A stretch of 20,186 nucleotides of DNA from contig CAYMYI010000074.1 of NCBI GenBank assembly GCA_964394585.1, positions 1 to 20,186 of the forward strand. Reading direction: 5' to 3'. This document shows, piece by piece, positions 7,505-15,745 of the stretch. Source of the stretch: CAYUJH01 sp964394585 (GTDB lineage Bacteria > Bacteroidota > Bacteroidia > Cytophagales > Flammeovirgaceae). Both the position numbers and the translations under genes were made by a program. The notes below the pieces were generated by a model, which saw only the letters and a list, made by a program, of their open reading frames with translations, was not told where the DNA came from and did not search any database. Numbering within the stretch: position 1 is the stretch's first letter; every line of letters begins with the position of its first letter.

Positions 7505-8551
7505 ATGAAAACAATCACTTTTATTTGCGAAACCATTACGCCGATGTTCCTCTCTGGTGCAGATGGGCAAACCCCCGAACTAAGACCGCCCTCTATCAAA
7601 GGTGCGCTGAGGTTTTGGTGGCGGGCGATGAATGGGGGAGATTGGAAAACCCTTAAAAAAAGAGAAGATGAGATTTTTGGAAGTACTGAGAAGAAAAGTA
7701 AATTATTAATTGCTACAAAACATAAACCATTCAAGACAAGTGATGAAGATTTAGAAGGTAGAAAGATTGAAGTTGATGGGAAAGATTTTAAGATAGATAT
7801 TCTTGGATATTTACTGTATGGTATTTATGACAATAAAACAAAAACTAACAACCGACACTACATTAAAACAAATGAGAAGTTCACAGTAGAGCTATCTACA
7901 AATTTATCCGATGAGCTAATAAAACAAGTTATAGCATCTTTTTTCTGCGTTTCTTATTTTGGAGGAATCGGTGCAAAGTCAAGAAATGGTTTTGGTCGTT
8001 TTTATGTAGAAAGTTTTGAAATCGATAAAGTAAAACAAGAAATCCCTACTTTGAGAGAGTTGTTTGCCAAGTGTTTCAAAAAACCAGAAACATCTTTTAC
8101 CACCTTCTCTGAGAAATCTTTAATGTTTGAAACTATAAATAAAGAATATGGAGACTATAAAACGGTTTTAGGAAGTTTAGGCGAGATTTATAGAACAGTA
8201 AAATTAGGATTAGAAGCAAAACACATTTACAATAAAAGGCAATTTATCGCATCACCAATAGTAATAGAGGGTGAGGGACAGCAATCTCTTCTGGATCGAC
8301 ATAGTAAACCCTATTTCTTATCAGTAATCAAATCAAATGGTAATAAATACCAAGGTGTCATCTTATTCTTGCCCTATGAGTATTGTGCCGAGATTGAAAT
8401 TAGTAGTTTCCAAAGCAATAATACTTTTTCAGACAAATCAATTTCTGATTTACAAGCAGAATTTATTAGTGTAACAGATGAATTTAACACTGCTTTGAAA
8501 ACAGACTATCCTGATATTTTAGACCAATTTAAACCTACTGATATCTTATGA
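7505..8551 (+). CDS. cmr1: Type III-B CRISPR RAMP protein Cmr1
   Basis: Cmr1 caps the 3' end of the crRNA in the Cmr effector complex. The N-terminus shows the family pattern: ITFICETITPMFLSGAD, then LRPPSIKGALRFWWRAMNG, which is the diagnostic Cmr1 signature. A glycine-rich loop, YFGGIGAKSRNGFGRFYV, occurs near residues 155-172. The length (348 residues) is within family range, with a second RAMP-like half after it. The stop overlaps the cas10 start as ATGA, implying coupling. Base composition changes within the gene: roughly the first 50 codons are GC-rich like cas6, and from about 7640 the sequence becomes AT-rich like the following genes. That may mark a recombination junction. Confidence 0.93.
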   Translation: MKTITFICETITPMFLSGADGQTPELRPPSIKGALRFWWRAMNGGDWKTLKKREDEIFGSTEKKSKLLIATKHKPFKTSDEDLEGRKIEVDGKDFKIDILGYLLYGIYDNKTKTNNRHYIKTNEKFTVELSTNLSDELIKQVIASFFCVSYFGGIGAKSRNGFGRFYVESFEIDKVKQEIPTLRELFAKCFKKPETSFTTFSEKSLMFETINKEYGDYKTVLGSLGEIYRTVKLGLEAKHIYNKRQFIASPIVIEGEGQQSLLDRHSKPYFLSVIKSNGNKYQGVILFLPYEYCAEIEISSFQSNNTFSDKSISDLQAEFISVTDEFNTALKTDYPDILDQFKPTDIL

Positions 8552-9783
8552 ACCACCTACTCCTATTCACCATCGGACCCGTACAGTCTTTCATAGCACA
8601 GGCAAGGAAGACCAAAGATTTATACGCTGGTTCTCAAATACTTTCACAACTTTGTAAGATTGGTATTACAGAGGCGGAAAGTTTTGGAGCAAAAGTTATA
8701 TTCCCATTTGTAGATAAAACTTGGGCTAATCAATCTTTACCCAATCGTTTTATTGCTCGCCTACCCAAACACGAAACCTTATCTTTTCAAGAAATTGGTG
8801 AAGCAATAGAACTAAAAGTGAGAGAATCTTTTGAAAAAATGGCTTCTGACTTATTAACTATAAAAATCAAAGGGAAGAAACCTACTGACTTTGAAACTAA
8901 TTTTTGGAATCAAATCAAATCACATCTGGATATTCATTGGGCTATTGTGCCAATAAAAGAAAACGAAACATACCTAAAAGCTTTTGAGAGAACAGAACGA
9001 ATTTTAGGTTCAGTTAAAAACCTGCGTTCTTTTACGCAAAATGCAGAAGTTGGTAGAAAGTGTTCACTTGATGGACAAAATAATGCTTTGTTTTTCAGCC
9101 ATTTATATAATAAGCCAAAATATACAAATAGTGCCATTCAAATTTATTCAGGTAAGATAGCGAAGGGAGAGGGGCTAAGTGCGGTATCTATGTTGAAAAG
9201 AAACTATGAAGCAGATAGATTTTCATCTACCGCAAAGGTTGCATTAATGTATAATGAATATAGTTTGTCTGAAGATATGAAACCTCATTTTGAAAACTAC
9301 AGAAATATTTTCACCAAAGACAAATTTGCCAATGCTGTAATCAGTTATGGTGAGAACTGTAAACTATCATATAATGAAGAAACTTGGATTGACGAATTTG
9401 ACCACCAATTACTTTTTATAGAAAATATAACAGATAAAACAGTTCCTAATAATTCTCAAAGGGAGTGTGCCTTGAAGTTGTTTGATAAAATTGAAAAATA
9501 CTTTAAAGATAAATACTACGCCCTTATCCATTTTGATGGTGATAAAATGGGGGCATTAATTTCAGGTTCAAGACTACAAGATGAAAGCAATAAATCTGAT
9601 GAAAACCTACCGAAATTTCAGGAAAGGGTGTCTCAATTACTTTCTGAATTTTCTAAATGGGCTGGCGAAACTTGTTTAATAGAACCCAAAGGACAAACCG
9701 TCTATGCAGGTGGAGATGATTTTTTAGGTTTTGTCAATCTTACACACTTGCTTGATATAATGCAAGAATTGAGAGAAGGTTGA
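8548..9783 (+). CDS. cas10: Cas10/Cmr2 large subunit, N-terminal part up to the frameshift
   Basis: Cas10 (Cmr2) is the signalling subunit of the Cmr complex; its Palm domains convert ATP into cyclic oligoadenylates when target RNA binds. The protein starts directly with FTIGPVQSFIAQARKTKDLYAGS, the motif that follows the HD domain in longer Cmr2 proteins, so the N-terminal HD DNase domain is absent. The first Palm has LIHFDGDKMGALISG at about residues 326-340. The cyclase motif YAGGDDFLGF has GGDD at residues 388-391 (9709-9720). Shortly afterwards the frame ends at TGA 9781-9783, while the family sequence continues in the +1 frame. Removing one base around GGTTGA (9779-9783) would restore one protein of about 610 residues. 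The lesion is a sequencing error, a true inactivating mutation or, less likely, programmed frameshifting. Confidence 0.9.
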   Translation: MNHLLLFTIGPVQSFIAQARKTKDLYAGSQILSQLCKIGITEAESFGAKVIFPFVDKTWANQSLPNRFIARLPKHETLSFQEIGEAIELKVRESFEKMASDLLTIKIKGKKPTDFETNFWNQIKSHLDIHWAIVPIKENETYLKAFERTERILGSVKNLRSFTQNAEVGRKCSLDGQNNALFFSHLYNKPKYTNSAIQIYSGKIAKGEGLSAVSMLKRNYEADRFSSTAKVALMYNEYSLSEDMKPHFENYRNIFTKDKFANAVISYGENCKLSYNEETWIDEFDHQLLFIENITDKTVPNNSQRECALKLFDKIEKYFKDKYYALIHFDGDKMGALISGSRLQDESNKSDENLPKFQERVSQLLSEFSKWAGETCLIEPKGQTVYAGGDDFLGFVNLTHLLDIMQELREG

Positions 9784-10378
9784 TTGCAAAGTCAATAAAG
9801 TATTACGAACAGAATATCCTTTAATAGATGACTTCACCTTTTCGGCTGGTGTTGTCATTGCACATTATAAAGAACCTTTGGGTTTAGTATTGGAACAAGC
9901 CCGCAATGCCGAAAAAGTAGCCAAAGATGAAAAAGCAGGAAATCGTGATGCTTTTTGCTTGGTAGCTTCCAAAGGTTCGGGAGAAACACATCAAACCTGT
10001 TTTAAGTGGGAGTTTCCGAATATCAAAACCTTATTAATTGCTCAAAAATTAGTAGAGTGGCTCAGTCAAGACAAAATCTCTAAAAAGTTTATTGTCAGCT
10101 TTGCTACTGAAATGCAAAAGTTGATGGAGGACGGATTATTAGGGGGCATTGATTATGAAAAAATTATTGGTGTAGAACTGAAAAGACTAATGCTAAGAGC
10201 AAAAGCGAGTGATACAAATAAAACTGGTGTGATTGATTTTGCAGAGGAATTATTTTCTCTATACCAAAATCAAGAAAACTCCAATTCAAAATTAGGTATG
10301 GGCAATTTTTTACAATTCTTATCCATTTGCGATTTCATTAGTCGACACATTAACCAACCTAAACTCGAATTAGTATGA
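9782..10378 (+). CDS. cas10: Cas10/Cmr2 large subunit, C-terminal part after the frameshift
   Basis: This segment continues Cas10 in the +1 frame, open from 9782. It begins DCKVNKVLRTEYPLIDDF and then TFSAGVVIAHYKEPLGLVLE, which is the strand-helix unit that directly follows GGDD in Cmr2 Palm2, followed by the typical QARNAEKVAKDEK. The GNRDAFCLVASKGSGE segment then leads into the helical D4 domain. An initiation codon near 9878 (TTG) would omit part of the Palm, so it is not likely to be a separate functional gene. The stop overlaps the cmr3 ATG (ATGA). Conservation of sequence on this side argues that any loss is very recent or is an artefact. Confidence 0.88.
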   Translation, partial: DCKVNKVLRTEYPLIDDFTFSAGVVIAHYKEPLGLVLEQARNAEKVAKDEKAGNRDAFCLVASKGSGETHQTCFKWEFPNIKTLLIAQKLVEWLSQDKISKKFIVSFATEMQKLMEDGLLGGIDYEKIIGVELKRLMLRAKASDTNKTGVIDFAEELFSLYQNQENSNSKLGMGNFLQFLSICDFISRHINQPKLELV

Positions 10379-11535
10379 TACTTAAAATAAATGCCTTAGA
10401 TACCTTATTTTTCAGAGATGGTAAACCATTTTCAATGGGCGATGACTCCTTTGCACAAGGAATTTTTCCTCCTCCACCAAGTGTGATTTATGGTGCTTTA
10501 CGAAGTGCCTACTTTGCCAACGATATGCAAGAGTTTACAAACTTAAAACTTCATAATACAGATTCATCGCTAAATATCAAAGTGAATGGCTTTGCTTATT
10601 TAGTTGAAGAAACATTTTGGAGTAACAAAGAAGTACAAAACCAAATTTATTACCCTGCTCCTTTAGATTTGGTACAAACAGAAGAGGAGGAGAAAGCAAA
10701 TGAGGCACATTTGAACACAAATTGCTATTCCAAAAATGAGGACTATTATTCAAGTAGTCCACTGAGCAATATTATAGCACATCAAGAGCAAGTAGAAGGC
10801 TTAGAAAATGCTATTATAGATATAGAAAAAATGCAAGAGTATTTGAATGGAGATACAAAATTTACAGATATTAGAAAACTCTCTGATTATATTCTTCCTG
10901 AACATAAAGTCGGTAACGGCTTAGAGAATGCTACTCGTAAAACAGAAGATGGCAAACTATACCAATTAAAAATGAACCGTTTTGTGGCTTGGAAAAAAGA
11001 TGACGAAAAAAATATTGCTACAAAGAACTTTTCATTGTTGGTTGATACAACTTATGAAACTCAATCCAATACTTTATTAAAATTAGGTGCCGAAGGTAAA
11101 ACAGTTGTAGCCAATGAATTTGAAAAAAGTATTGTGCTACAAGTCCCAAATCCAACTATTACAGCTAAAAAAGATACTTATTTTAAACTATACTTTTCAA
11201 GCCCTACTATTTTCAAAAATAATGGAGCAATCCCCGATTTTATCAATCCTACAACCTTGAAAGGAACTTTTGATGGTATTGAATTAGAATTAGTTACAGC
11301 ATTTGTAGGCAAGTACATTCCAATTGGAGGATTTGACCTCAATCAAAATAAGCCTAAAATGATGTACAAGGCTGTACCTGCGGGTAGTGTATATTATTTC
11401 AAGCTCTTAGCAGATACAACATCCGAAAAAATAATTACAACCTTTCACAACCAAAAACTTTCTACTGTTGGCAGTGACGAGGGGTTTGGTTTGGCTTATG
11501 TTGGACTTCTAAACCCTACCAAAAATGACAACTAA
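10375..11535 (+). CDS. cmr3: Type III-B CRISPR RAMP protein Cmr3
   Basis: Cmr3 binds the 5' handle of the crRNA next to Cas10 in the Cmr complex. The N-terminal signature is clear: LDTLFFRDGKPFSMGD followed by FPPPPSVIYGALRSAYF. Near the end, AVPAGSVYYFKL and the glycine-rich STVGSDEGFGLAYVGLL match the C-terminal RAMP loop. Its 386 residues are normal in length. It overlaps cas10 by 4 bases and the following CARF-nuclease gene by 11 bases. The sequence is AT-rich like its neighbours. No defects are seen. Confidence 0.92.
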   Translation: MILKINALDTLFFRDGKPFSMGDDSFAQGIFPPPPSVIYGALRSAYFANDMQEFTNLKLHNTDSSLNIKVNGFAYLVEETFWSNKEVQNQIYYPAPLDLVQTEEEEKANEAHLNTNCYSKNEDYYSSSPLSNIIAHQEQVEGLENAIIDIEKMQEYLNGDTKFTDIRKLSDYILPEHKVGNGLENATRKTEDGKLYQLKMNRFVAWKKDDEKNIATKNFSLLVDTTYETQSNTLLKLGAEGKTVVANEFEKSIVLQVPNPTITAKKDTYFKLYFSSPTIFKNNGAIPDFINPTTLKGTFDGIELELVTAFVGKYIPIGGFDLNQNKPKMMYKAVPAGSVYYFKLLADTTSEKIITTFHNQKLSTVGSDEGFGLAYVGLLNPTKNDN

Positions 11536-12967
11536 CAAAAAAATTAGAATTATCACGACAGCGGGAACTTCAATAATTAATAATTTTCTTGATGTTCCAA
11601 GCAATTCTACACATAAATCCAAAATAAAGGAACTGCAAGAAGATAAAAATACCAAACAGAAAGTTTATTTTTCTGAACAAACATGGAAAACTCATTGTGA
11701 GAATTGGAGTAGAGAAGGCTCTTTGAAAAATAAGATTGTTTCTTTTGGTAAAACCACCAAAGAAAAATCCTGTGCCGAACTTCAATCAATAGCTCAAATC
11801 GCAAAGGGTTATCAAGAAGTAGAAGTAATTCTCTTATCTTCTTATACTTTAGATGGGTATTTGGCAGCTACGATTATCAAAGAACTTTTGAAGGGAGGTA
11901 TTTTAGGTTTTAAACCTAATGTTATTTTAGAAAAACCTATTGAGGGTTTGGTGGTGGATAATGCCGACGAGTTTGAAAGCAAAGGATTTCATAATTTAGT
12001 TAGTTTACTGAAAAAATATTCCACTGAAAGTATTAAGGACTCAGATGTGGTTTTTAATGTTTCAGGCGGCTTTAAAGCTGTAATTCCCATCATAACTCTA
12101 ATCACTCAAATTCAAGGGTTACCTTTGAAGTATATTTATGAGGACAGTAACAAAGTAATAACTTTAGGAAATTTACCTATCAGTTTTGATGGATATGTAA
12201 TTGATTCATTGATACACGCTCTTGATAATAATTTACTCAATAACACTTCTAATGAAATAGATAGTGATATTCTTAAATTATTGTGGGAGTATAAATTAAT
12301 TAAGAAAATCATCAATAGTGAAACTCAAAATGAAGAAATTCAAATTAGTGAAATGGGTGAATTACTGAGAGGATATGTAAATGATAGTGGTAATACATTA
12401 TCTGAAGATATTCTTGGTCTTTTTGTTGAATACAAAATTTATGAATATTTCAATGAAATTAAATTTGAAGGAGGTAATTATAAAGTAAAAAAGACTACTA
12501 TTTATGAGAAGGATGGTGAATTGAATGATGTAGGAAATGGGCAACAGAAAGCAGAAATAGATTTAATACTTGAATATGAAGATAGGGTTGTTTTAGGCGA
12601 ATCTAAGTCTTATCAAAAAACTAAAAGAGGACTTAAAAATGAATTTGAAAAAAAATCTAATGCATACGAAGAACTTTACAAAAGAGCAGTTGATAACTTT
12701 TACCTTTTTATATCTGTCCCTAAATTTTATGCATCAAGTAATAGTGTTAAATGGTATGAAGACCCAAGTAATGATAAAATAAAAGCTCTTAAAGATTTGA
12801 AATTAGAAATATCAACTTTACGGTGTTTTTATTTAGAATTAGATTTATCAAAAAATCAAATCAAAAAAGGTAATGCTAAGATTAATTTCAAAGCATTGCT
12901 TCAAAAAAAAATAACACCAATTGAAATAACAAATTTCATCGAAACAAACCAAAACACCAATGTTTAA
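11525..12967 (+). CDS. CARF-domain PD-(D/E)XK nuclease effector (Card1/Can2-like architecture)
   Basis: The 480-residue protein joins a cyclic-oligoadenylate sensor to a nuclease. The N-terminus, IRIITTAGTSIINNF, is the first strand and ligand loop of a CARF domain of the APE2256 type. A second conserved loop, NVSGGFKAVIP, is at residues 178-188 and is also typical. A linker or winged-helix-like stretch (about 230-290) leads to a PD-(D/E)XK core: GLFVEYKIYEYF with Glu302, AEIDLIL with Asp346, and LGESKSY with Glu359 and Lys361. That order (helix Glu, Asp, ExK) fits Card1/Can2 nucleases, which cut nucleic acid when cA4 or related rings bind. The gene overlaps cmr3 by 11 bases and cmr4 by 8, so it is built into the operon rather than appended. 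CARF and catalytic residues are seen directly; the ligand and substrate are inferred. Confidence 0.82.
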   Translation: MTTNKKIRIITTAGTSIINNFLDVPSNSTHKSKIKELQEDKNTKQKVYFSEQTWKTHCENWSREGSLKNKIVSFGKTTKEKSCAELQSIAQIAKGYQEVEVILLSSYTLDGYLAATIIKELLKGGILGFKPNVILEKPIEGLVVDNADEFESKGFHNLVSLLKKYSTESIKDSDVVFNVSGGFKAVIPIITLITQIQGLPLKYIYEDSNKVITLGNLPISFDGYVIDSLIHALDNNLLNNTSNEIDSDILKLLWEYKLIKKIINSETQNEEIQISEMGELLRGYVNDSGNTLSEDILGLFVEYKIYEYFNEIKFEGGNYKVKKTTIYEKDGELNDVGNGQQKAEIDLILEYEDRVVLGESKSYQKTKRGLKNEFEKKSNAYEELYKRAVDNFYLFISVPKFYASSNSVKWYEDPSNDKIKALKDLKLEISTLRCFYLELDLSKNQIKKGNAKINFKALLQKKITPIEITNFIETNQNTNV

Positions 12968-13970
12968 ACTCACAAAACCCTTATTCTTACATTGCCAAAG
13001 CCCTACACACGTAGGCAGTGGCTCTGACTTAGGCATTATTGACTTGCCTATCCAACGTGAACGCCACACACAGTTCCCAAAATTTGAATCTTCTAGCTTA
13101 AAAGGAGCTTTGAGACAACGATTTGAGGAAGTTTACCCATCGTCTGATACAGCTAATCGTGTCAAAGTACATTTGGCTTTTGGTTATGATGATGCAGGCG
13201 AGGAAGTAACTGTAAAAGCTGAATTTACAGGAAAAGATAAAGGAAAATTTGAACAACAATATGCTGGTGCATTAGGCTTTACAGATGCCCGTTTGTTATT
13301 CTTTCCTGTGAAGTCTATGCGAGGTGTGTTTGCCTTAGTAACTTGCCCTTATATTTTAGAGAAGTTTGCGGAGGAACTGCAACTTACTAAAAATGGTGAT
13401 GATACTTGGAATAATAAAGTAGATGCCTTGCAAACAGCTTTAACCAACTTACAAGTAAGTAGTTTGGAAGCGACAGCGACAGAAGGTTTTTGCTATACCA
13501 ATTCTACTGAATTGATAATCTCAGGGCAAAATGCAGTAGTTTTAGAGGAATATGCTTTTACGGTGAAAAGTGATTTTACTGAGTTGGCAACTTTATTAAC
13601 AGCTATTCAAGCTATTGTTACAGGGGTTAATACAAACAAGATTGTAGTTCTTCACAATGACGATTTTGCTGACTTTGTAACCCTACATACAGAGGTCATC
13701 ACTCGAAATAAAATTGGAGAAAATGGTGTAGTCATTGGTGGGGCTTTATTTTCAGAAGAATTCTTACCTGCCGAATCTATTTTATATACCTTAGTAATGG
13801 CAAGCCCTATTTTTCAGGTGAAAGGAAGTGATTTCAAGCCTAAAAATGGCGAAACAGAAGAAAGCAATGTAATGAAATTTTTTACTGATACAGTAACCCA
13901 AGCCAACGGAATTTTCCAAATAGGTGGTAATACCACTTTAGGTAAAGGAATCGTAAAACTTCAATTTTAA
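12960..13970 (+). CDS. cmr4: Type III-B CRISPR RAMP protein Cmr4
   Basis: Cmr4 forms the repeated backbone of the Cmr complex and cuts target RNA at 6-base intervals. The start matches the family closely: LHCQSPTHVGSGSDLGIIDLPIQRE, with SSSLKGALRQRFEE following. Asp28 in IIDLPIQR is in the position of the loop Asp known to cleave target RNA in Cmr4, so this subunit should be active. The segment ARLLFFPVKSMRGVFALVTCP is also typical, and GIFQIGGNTTLGKGIV at the end is the C-terminal glycine-rich loop. The length (336 residues) is a little above the usual roughly 300. It overlaps the nuclease effector gene and lies 12 bases before cmr5. Confidence 0.94.
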   Translation: MFKLTKPLFLHCQSPTHVGSGSDLGIIDLPIQRERHTQFPKFESSSLKGALRQRFEEVYPSSDTANRVKVHLAFGYDDAGEEVTVKAEFTGKDKGKFEQQYAGALGFTDARLLFFPVKSMRGVFALVTCPYILEKFAEELQLTKNGDDTWNNKVDALQTALTNLQVSSLEATATEGFCYTNSTELIISGQNAVVLEEYAFTVKSDFTELATLLTAIQAIVTGVNTNKIVVLHNDDFADFVTLHTEVITRNKIGENGVVIGGALFSEEFLPAESILYTLVMASPIFQVKGSDFKPKNGETEESNVMKFFTDTVTQANGIFQIGGNTTLGKGIVKLQF

Positions 13971-13982
13971 ACCAAGATTACT

Positions 13983-14591
13983 ATGCCAAGATACATTAAA
14001 AATATTGAGCAGTTGCGCGCAAAAAGTGCCTATCAATTTGTTGAGGGTACAAAAGAGTTTAAGTCGGTTGAAGGTATTGATAGCTCATTCTTTCAAGCCT
14101 TTTTAAAGAAAAAGCTGATTCCTAAAAACAGTAATAATTCTCAGAATATGGAATTGGAAATAGATGCTTTTTTAAGTGCTGATACTAGTACAAGAGAAAC
14201 TCTCGTTACTTTAATCCCCTTTTCAAAATATTTAAAGGTGATTTCTGATTATGCAGGAGATTACAAGTCCTATGTGAAGAAAATCCCAATGATGATAAAA
14301 AACAATGGTCTGAGTAATACCTTTGCTTTTGTCTTATCAAAGTCAAAAGATGGAAACGCTTATACATTGATTGATGAACAAATGCGAGAGTGGTTTAAAG
14401 ATAAAATCACCACTGAAACAAGTTTTGTACAATATCTAATCAAGTTAGATTCGGTAGAGTACCGCAGAATGACAGTAGAAGTATTCGCATTCTTTACTTG
14501 GCTCAAACGATTTGCAGATGGCTTGATTGAAACAGACGAAGACAATGCACAACAACCAAAAGAAGAGGAGGTAACAGATGGCAGCGAATAA
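13983..14591 (+). CDS. cmr5: Type III-B CRISPR small subunit Cmr5, long form
   Basis: Cmr5 is the small helical subunit that lines the inner filament of the Cmr complex. The start, IKNIEQLRAKSAYQFVEG, and the later helix MMIKNNGLSNTFAFVLSKSKDG are the two most recognisable parts of the family, followed by YTLIDEQMREWF and FFTWLKRFADGLIE. At 202 residues it is longer than most Cmr5 proteins, which are usually about 120-150. The extra length lies mostly between the first helix and the NNGL helix (about residues 25-95), and there is an acidic tail. The gene overlaps cmr6 by 14 bases, with a strong GAGGAGG ribosome-binding site for cmr6 inside its 3' end. Confidence 0.88.
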   Translation: MPRYIKNIEQLRAKSAYQFVEGTKEFKSVEGIDSSFFQAFLKKKLIPKNSNNSQNMELEIDAFLSADTSTRETLVTLIPFSKYLKVISDYAGDYKSYVKKIPMMIKNNGLSNTFAFVLSKSKDGNAYTLIDEQMREWFKDKITTETSFVQYLIKLDSVEYRRMTVEVFAFFTWLKRFADGLIETDEDNAQQPKEEEVTDGSE

Positions 14592-15744
14592 ATTTCATAA
14601 AAACAATACACTTTTACCTCAAACTACCAAAGCTAAAATTAGCAATTTAGAAGACATTGATAATTTTTCTTTGAAGTTGAATAAGTGTGTGAATTGGTTT
14701 AAAAAGGATAAAATAGGTAAGGAAGAACTGCCTGAAACTATTACCAATTTACAAGCAGACAAATTCAAAGCTTTTGTTTTCAAGAGTGTATATGACATTA
14801 GTGAAGATAAGAATAACAAAAGAGAGTTTTGTCTATCTGTCAATGCTAAGTTCGATACAACATATTGCGAAAATCTTAGAAAACAGCAAAGAGAAAATAC
14901 AAAATTACTGTGTTCACAAACTGTTATTATCGACGAAACTGATTTAAAAGCTAACTGGCGTATGATTATCGGTTTAGGCAATGAATCTGTTTATGAAACC
15001 TCAATGACTTTACACCACGTTTATGGTATTCCTTATATCCCTGCGAGTGGGATAAAAGGCGTTATTCGTAATTGGGTTATTAATGAAAATTTTAATAGTC
15101 AAGAAAGTCAAGCATTGGAAAACACAGAATTTGTAAAAATATTTGGTTCAGGCGATGCAGAAGGTAAAGTAATTTTCTTTGATGCCTTTCCTATAAATCT
15201 ACATAATGATAGTATTCAACCTGATATTATGAATCCTCATTATCCTGAGTATTATGATGGAGATAAACCACCAGCAGATTGGCAAAGTCCAAGACCTATT
15301 TTCTTTCTAACACTTAAAGAAACTAATTTTGAGTTTATTTTTGGAGTGAAAGATGTCAAATATATAGGTTTATTAGAAACATTGACAAAATCAGAAACCG
15401 GTTGGCTTTATCGTACTTTGAAAGAGCAAGGTATAGGGGCAAAAACTGCTGTGGGGTATGGTAGATCTGAAAAAGTAAAGCCTGAATATTATGGTGATAA
15501 AAAACTCAAAGTAGGAGAAATCATAGAAGGGGAAGTGATAAATGAAGGGAAGAAGCAAAATATCAAATTACACTATAAGGATAATATTGAAAACCCAATT
15601 GTAAATGTGAGTTATGGTAATGGTTTTACAAAAGAGGATATTGGGAAAACAGTACTTCTTAAAATAAATAATTTACACGGAAATAAGCAAAAGCCAAAAA
15701 TTAACCCTAATGGTTTTGAATATATAAAAACTAAGCAAGTTTAG
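14578..15744 (+). CDS. cmr6: Type III-B CRISPR RAMP protein Cmr6 with C-terminal extension
   Basis: Cmr6 closes the 3' end of the Cmr filament with Cmr1. Key family motifs are ETSMTLHHVYGIPYIPASGIKGVIRNW (split over about residues 141-164), FGSGDAEGKVIFFDAFP, and the glycine-rich loop GIGAKTAVGYGRSEKV at about residue 285. The ATG follows a GAGGAGG ribosome-binding site by 7 bases (GAGGAGGTAACAGATG). After the loop, where many Cmr6 proteins end, there are about 95 more residues beginning LKVGEIIEGEVINEGKKQNIKLHY and ending KTVLLKINNLHG. Their strand-rich pattern looks like an OB/S1-type RNA-binding fold. This extension is inferred from pattern alone. Confidence 0.92.
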   Translation: MAANKFHKNNTLLPQTTKAKISNLEDIDNFSLKLNKCVNWFKKDKIGKEELPETITNLQADKFKAFVFKSVYDISEDKNNKREFCLSVNAKFDTTYCENLRKQQRENTKLLCSQTVIIDETDLKANWRMIIGLGNESVYETSMTLHHVYGIPYIPASGIKGVIRNWVINENFNSQESQALENTEFVKIFGSGDAEGKVIFFDAFPINLHNDSIQPDIMNPHYPEYYDGDKPPADWQSPRPIFFLTLKETNFEFIFGVKDVKYIGLLETLTKSETGWLYRTLKEQGIGAKTAVGYGRSEKVKPEYYGDKKLKVGEIIEGEVINEGKKQNIKLHYKDNIENPIVNVSYGNGFTKEDIGKTVLLKINNLHGNKQKPKINPNGFEYIKTKQV

Positions 15745-15745
15745 T

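Noticed and set aside
9878..10378. Independent small gene starting with TTG
   Set aside because: The frame is open upstream and continues Cas10 Palm2 sequence, so it is the second half of a frameshifted Cas10.
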